From Micractinium sp. NFX-FRZ (taxonomy: Eukaryota; Chlorophyta; Trebouxiophyceae; Chlorellales; Chlorellaceae), in assembly GCA_029339195.1 (NCBI GenBank), contig JAPTJF010000047.1, forward strand, positions 161,609-225,608: DNA of 64,000 bases, in the 5' to 3' direction. The notes under the pieces are model-generated. The model did not search any database, was not told where the DNA came from, and saw only the letters and a list, made by a program, of their open reading frames with translations. A program made the position numbers and the translations under genes. Below, in pieces: positions 59,101-64,000 of the stretch. How positions within the stretch are numbered: the first letter of the stretch is position 1; the number at the start of each line of letters is the position of its first letter.

Positions 59101-60575
59101 GCGCCACAGAGATGAGCGTAAGCAATGGCACGGGTGACCAAGTGAACCAGATGCGGGTCAGTGGGGAGAGGCACGCAGCCGTGTACGCAGCACAGCAAAG
59201 CAAGTTGGCACTCACCGCCAGCCTGGGCTGGTGCGCGCCGACGGAACCGACTGCCCTCCCCTCCCCCTCATCCCCCACACGGCCTCCTGCGGCCATCGCA
59301 ATGCCCACCCATAGAAGGTGATGTCGTGCGCCAGAAAAGTGAACAGGTGCAGCCACAAGCTGTGCTCCGGCGCCCAGGTGATCAGCCGCAGGTTGGCATG
59401 CACCCAGGTGTAGGGCACCATGTGCAGCAGCTGCAGGTCGGGGAGGGAGGGCGGCGGGGCAGGGGTTGTGGTAAGATGCAGCGGCATGGCCGGGCGGGGT
59501 GTGGCGCTGCGGTTCACGACAGAACAGGCGGCTGCGGGGAGCTGAGACCTGGGCTGCCCAGCGCTGGCGCCGGGCACCACAGCCAGGCACCATGCATGGA
59601 GCGCCACAGTACCAACCCCTGCCTGCTGGCAGGACGCCACTGCTCCCCACACATGCAGTGCGCCTGGCATGCAGAGGCAGCAGCAGCCCCTGCCAGTGCC
59701 CTGCCCCCACCTTGGTGACCGTGCCTGCAGGGCGGGGGTGGCAGGAGGGGAGGCCGGTTGGGCGCATTGCTGCCAGGACTGGGTAGCAGGAGGCAGTGTG
59801 CAATCACAGCGCTGGCGATAGGATACGTCACGTAGGTAGCAATCGGCAGGGCACAGCATATGCATGGCTGGATGCTGTGCTGGCGGGAGGCGGCTTGCGC
59901 CGGTTGCGCCAGTTGCGCAAGCACACGGGCCGCAGGGCCTCCCAGTCAGGCCCTAGCTTGCTCCCGTTCCCGGCCAACAGGCTGATCATAGCAGAGCAGA
60001 GACTGCGTTTGTGCGGCCTCCGCGGCTCCCCTTCCCCACGCCCCTGTGCCTCCCAGCCCCGCTCACAGATGGTCAGCACCGTCAGCAGCTGGCAGGACAG
60101 GCTGTTGATGCTCTGCCGCAGGCTGTAGGCACCCCTCTTGCCCTGGGCAGTCAGGATGGCAGCCTCCACAGCAACCTGCACCCAACAGCGGAACCACCAG
60201 TGGATAAGCTGCGAGTGATCAGGCTGACACGAGTCGACGCATTCCACATCACAAAGCGCGGGAGGGGTGGGCCGCAGTTGGTTGGCGCTTTGGCGCCCCA
60301 CGCTGCGGGCAACCCCCCCCGGGGTGCCCAGGGCATGCGCCTGCCCACCTGCTTGCCTTCCCCTCCAGAGGCACGCCAGCACCCTGCCAATTCATGCCCA
60401 ATCCCAGCTCTGCTTGCATAACATAGCCTGGCCAACCCACCAGGGTGAGAACGACTGGGAAGTTGAGCAGGGTAGCCGGGTCAGGCAGCGCCTCCGCTCC
60501 TGGCGGCAGCTGCAGGCGCTCTGGGTGCAGCCAGGTTTCCCACCCATCCCATGAGGACGGCGCGGTGGCGTTCAT
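56153..60575 (-). CDS. Alkylglycerol monooxygenase / sterol-desaturase-like membrane di-iron hydroxylase, copy B
   Basis: Same twelve-exon structure as copy A: 60575-60441, 60175-60067, 59724-59711, 59430-59309, 58986-58872, 58563-58370, 58094-57998, 57805-57722, 57515-57272, 57009-56946, 56737-56633, 56396-56153; 508 aa. Exon lengths equal copy A except exon 2 (+3) and exon 9 (-6). The His boxes are kept: HRFLH, HNVHHSSPDYN and HHRVHH, then NHGGMLIIWDRLFGTF. The residue before the first box is G-M instead of W-L. The C-terminus ends AKKAD. The start matches copy A (MNATAPSSWDGWETWLHPER). A leader intron is likely (donor at 60872, acceptor at 60619). All active-site residues are present, so it should be functional; divergence from A in the loop before the last helices may alter substrate. 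Confidence 0.87.
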
Positions 60576-61604
60576 GTCGGTGCTTAGATGGGAGGTGATA
60601 AGAGTAGGGAGGCGGAAGCTGCAGGGTTTGCAGGGCGGAAAGCGGGCGGAAGGGGGAGGGTCAGCAGGGGCGCCAGGTAGGGTCGTTGATTCTCTGACTT
60701 CTGGTGCGCCCCGCTGCACAGGCTGCCTTCAGAACGGCTTATTCGACGCTAGAAAGCCGTGGTAACAGGGAGGGACATGTGCTGAGCGGCTGGCAAAGCT
60801 GGCAAAGCTGTCAGCAAGGCAGCGCGGCAGCATAGTGCCTCCAACACTGGCGGCTGCGGCTCGAACACTCACGAAGAGGAATCGGAGCAGACCGCTTTGC
60901 TGCCAGAAATGCTCCGTGTCCGAGACAGAAGCGATAAAGTTCGGGAGAGGGCCTCGCGAATGGCGCAAATGGGGGAATGACCACTCGGCTCCCTTTCAGG
61001 CTCCACTCACTCTTGCCCAGCTGGCAGCTCGCTGGTCAGTAATGCGCGAGTCGGGCCGGCGCCTCTTCATTCACCACATTCGCGCATTGGAACCGGAGAA
61101 TAACTGAATCTGCGTGCGACTTGTCTCCCCTGTTCCGCCGGCAAGCATCCAGCTGTCCCGCCAGCAAGCAACGGTACCGCTGAGGCGCACATAGCCTGTT
61201 TGCAAGGGCACGTGGGCGGGCCTTGTTTACATGCATCAGCTGAATACGCTGGGCCCATGTGATCATTAGTGGACATGCCAAGGAAATGCGTTTATACAAC
61301 CGTTTTAGATAGAGGCTGCCCGTGGCTTGTGGTTCTTGCACAGCAGAGGCAGCACTGCCTGGTACAGCTGCTGCACCCATTGTGAGGTAAGTTGTGGTAA
61401 TGTGCATGCAGTCCCAAACGGAAACCCAGTTGCTGCACTTCGAGGTCACGAAAAGTAGAAAAGTAAACGCAAACGGCGTATTGCAGGCGGCCGTCGGCAG
61501 AGTGTGGATTCCATTGAGGGGTGTGTGTTCAAGCGATGGAGGGGCGAGGTGGAGAGAGGGAGGGAAGAGCGAAAGCTTGAGGCGAACGCTTCAATCTAGG
61601 GTGT
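60576..61604. other. Spacer between copies B and C
   Basis: Homologous to the A-B spacer along most of its length (copy B promoter at 60576-61020; copy C 3' region at about 61291-61535). No other gene. Confidence 0.7.
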
Positions 61605-63443
61605 TCAAGCAGCCTTCTTGGCCGTGGTGCTGGCACCCGCAGCCCTGCTTGCAGCCGCCGGCAGCTGGGCTGCCACCAGCACAAACGAGGCGGCAGACAG
61701 GGCGGCGCCAGCCAGCGCCAGCTGGGAGGGGGATGCGCCCCAGAATGTGTCGCCCACCCTGGCGGCCAGCAGGGCAGCTTGAGGGGGCAGGCTGCCGACG
61801 GTGCTGGCCTGGAGCAGGTAGGCTGCCAGCCCTCCCTGGGCCGCCAGCCTGCATGGGGGGCGGGTTGGGTGGGGCGCGAGGTGGTGGGAGACGAGAAGGC
61901 ACAGTGCACACTGCTGGGGCATGCTGGCCTCTTGCTGAGAGGCAGGAAAGCCCTGCCGCCCCACGGTTCTGCTGCCGCTGTCATACTCACAACATCGAGG
62001 CCTGCCCACCGTACCGCCCGCCCCGCCTGCCCACCCCGCCCTGTCACCACCCAGCCCGCCCCTGGGCCCCACCTGACCAGCTCCCACGTGATTGCCTTGC
62101 GGGTGGCCCCCATCACCCAGCCCAGGCAGGTGACGCTCCACATGCCGGCGGCCAGGCCAGCCAGGATGGCGGGGGCGCTGCGTTGGGGGGAGGGGGAGAG
62201 GTGCAGGTTTTGGTGCATGAGTGAGGCTGGCAGGTTGCAGTGGCAGCAGCCGCAGCTGCACACGCGGGAGAGCAATGTGATCTGGCTGCAGCTGTTCTAC
62301 TGGAGGGCTGTCAGGCAAGGCTTACCTGAGGGAGGGTACGGCGAGCAGGAAAGCCATGACAACAGGCAAAGCCATCGCCAGCTGGACCACTGCAGGGGGG
62401 CAGGCAGCCAGCGGGGTGTATGAGGGTATGTTGAGGGTTATGCGCGGCTACAACATAGCCTGCACTGTGGGCCATCGAGTTTGCCTAGTTTGGACGCAGT
62501 CTTTGCCCAAAGCAACCCACCACGGGCCGCCTGTTGGCACAGCTGCACCAGCCAGCCAGGCGGGCGGCCTTGCTTCTTACCAGCATACACGTCCAGGGGC
62601 CCAAGGGCCCGCTTCTCGAAGGGATAGGCAGGGTCAAAGGTCTGCTCCGCGCCGGCGCTGGCGCCGCTGGCTCCCGAGACCGCCTGCACCTCGACCACGC
62701 GCTTGCGCCCCATGAAGCCGACTGCAGTCACCGTCTTGTCTGTGCCTGGGTACACCATGCCCGGGCCGGTCATGCGGGTGAAGAGGGCCTCCCAAACTGG
62801 CACCTGCACGCCAGGCGGGCGCAGCAGCGCTGAATGAGCAGCGGCAGGGAGGACAGTGGCAGCACGGGGCAGAGTACCAGGCGGCAGGTGGCGACAGGGT
62901 GCGCTGCAGGTGATGCTGACAAGGCGCGTGCGGTCCAAGCGTGACTGCCAGTCTGCTGGTGATTGGGTGCCAAGCGTGTTTGGCAGAGCTTGCCAGGCGG
63001 CCCGCCCACCTGGCCCGACAGCGCCAGCCTGAAGGTTGCCAGATAATGGTGGAACTGGTGCCACAGGGGGTTGTATGTGCCTTGAGGAATAGCCTGCAGG
63101 GGGGCGGGGCGGTGGAGAGGGGGCAGGTGGTTCAACAGAGGGTGGGGCAGCAGGCGCCCAGCACCCCGGGGCAGGTGTCCGCTGCTCTCCCCTGCCTTGC
63201 TTGCCCCCTGCGCATGCCGGCTACGCGTGTGTGGATCTCCTGTGTGGATCTCCCCTCGGGACACTGCGCCCCCTCGGCAAGCACCCATGTGGACCCACCC
63301 TACCCCATCCAAGCCGCCTCCCGTGTCCCTGCTAGTAGTCGCCCACCTGTGAGTTTAGGCCGTACAGGCACTTGCGGTCGGGCCGCTCTGCTTGGAAGGT
63401 GCCAAACATGCGGTCCCAGATGATCAGGATGCCGCCGTGGTTC
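61605..63443 (-). CDS. Alkylglycerol monooxygenase / sterol-desaturase-like hydroxylase, copy C (C-terminal half only in the window)
   Basis: Six exons equivalent to exons 7-12 of A and B: 63443-63347, 63093-63010, 62803-62581, 62389-62326, 62177-62073, 61848-61605. The sequence reads NHGGILIIWDRMFGTFQAER, AIPQGTYNPLWHQFHHYLAT, MTGPGMVYPGTDKTVTAVGF and so on to AKKAA. It is closer to copy B than to A; its exon 9 is 21 nt shorter than that of B. In A and B exon 6, with the HHRVHH box, ends 256-276 bases upstream of exon 7. Here no such exon is found before the window ends 557 bases later, where repeat sequence takes over. Either the copy is 5'-truncated (a pseudogene) or an enlarged intron pushes exon 6 outside the window. 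Without the upstream His boxes it would be inactive. Confidence 0.8.
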
Positions 63444-63710
63444 CTGCAGCCAGGGGGCGGGGGGTGGATGGATGGCCAGTCAAACGAGCAGGCAGTGACA
63501 GGTTGAGTGGGGTGCGGGTTTTCGTCAGTCTTCACGCGGCAGCGCAAAGGTTGCGAGGTTGCTTGATTACAAGGGAAGGGTGGAAAGAGTACACCCCTCC
63601 CAACCCACCCACCACTCCCGTACCCACCAAAGCCATCCTTTCTTCCCAGCCGCCGAGCAATGCCCAGTGCCCGCTGCCCCAGCCAGGCCCATAACTATAC
63701 CGGCGCACTG
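63444..63710. other. Region upstream of copy C exon 7, similarity to copy B lost
   Basis: The first bases match the copy B intron (CCAGTCAAACGAGCAGGCAG, about 63476), then similarity fades. Residual matches around 63658-63690 (GCCCAGTGCCCGCTGCCC) lie where the next exon would begin, but the exon motif is absent. Confidence 0.5.
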
Positions 63711-63769
63711 ATATGAGCGCACAATTTACCTCATCAATCAATCGTGGCACTGCACCTACAAAAATCTCA

Positions 63770-63892
63770 ACGCACCATCGCCCTGCATCAGCATCGCCCG
63801 CACGCACCCATCTCAATGTCCCCATCGCCCTCATCCCATCGCCCCCATCTCAACGGCCCCATCGCCCTCATCCCATCGACCCCATCTCATCG
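63770..63892. repeat. CCCATCGCCC(T)CATC short tandem array
   Basis: Degenerate 12-18-bp units (CCCATCGCCCTCATC, CCCATCTCAACGGCC) repeated several times, with looser copies to the window end. It lies just where copy C loses homology. Confidence 0.8.
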
Positions 63893-64000
63893 CCCAACTT
63901 CGCATGCATACCAACCCCCATACCCAGAGCACTGGCGACATGCCCCATTGCCAGCATCCATCAGACCGCAGGGTGTCCGCCCCATTGCCCCATCGCTGGC

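Overview
The window is nuclear DNA from a GC-rich green alga (Chlorophyta; Trebouxiophyceae or Chlorophyceae is an inference). Genes are split into many short exons joined at GTGAGT/GTGCGT-type donors and (C)TGCAG acceptors. Several genes have the algal poly(A) signal TGTAA downstream. There is a plastid-type triosephosphate isomerase, a ClpS1-like chloroplast Clp adaptor and a Pro-rich cell-wall-type glycoprotein. All gene models below were spliced by hand. Every one keeps reading frame across all junctions, but no transcript or database search was available.

Layout, left to right. 207-1508 (-): unrecognised protein with a Gln/Tyr-rich tail. 3864-9128 (+): large membrane-anchored pappalysin-like (M43) protein with several lectin-like modules. 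10241-12076 (+): ClpS adaptor. 14752-17856 (+): triosephosphate isomerase. 19184-21716 (-): secreted PEBP-family protein. 22405-23311 (-): YOS1/IER3IP1. 23543-28008 (+): EBP1/PA2G4, divergent from YOS1 across 231 bp. 28832-35386 (-): ORC4 with a very long acidic N-terminus. 35715-43265 (+): RecQ1-type helicase, divergent from ORC4 across 328 bp. 43989-48766 (-): modular Pro-rich extracellular protein with a fibronectin III end. 50433-63443 (-): three tandem copies of an alkylglycerol-monooxygenase/sterol-desaturase-like gene, the rightmost incomplete in this window.

Functional links. ORC4 (origin licensing) and RecQ1 (fork and recombination helicase) share one bidirectional promoter. YOS1 (ER-Golgi transport) and EBP1 (ribosome biogenesis/translation) share another. 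The three monooxygenase copies arose by repeated ~5.5 kb tandem duplication that included the spacers and a 5' leader intron.

The most unusual signal is a recurrent pattern in EBP1, ORC4 and RecQ1. Introns carry degenerate tandem copies of the neighbouring exon edge together with its splice site; I count seven cases. Other points of interest are a pappalysin-like active site with Gln in place of the catalytic Glu, a cluster of GC-AG introns, a conserved 14-nt microexon, a RecQ1-type helicase carrying an HRDC domain plus a SUMO-interacting-like motif, and a 39-G homopolymer abutting a splice acceptor.
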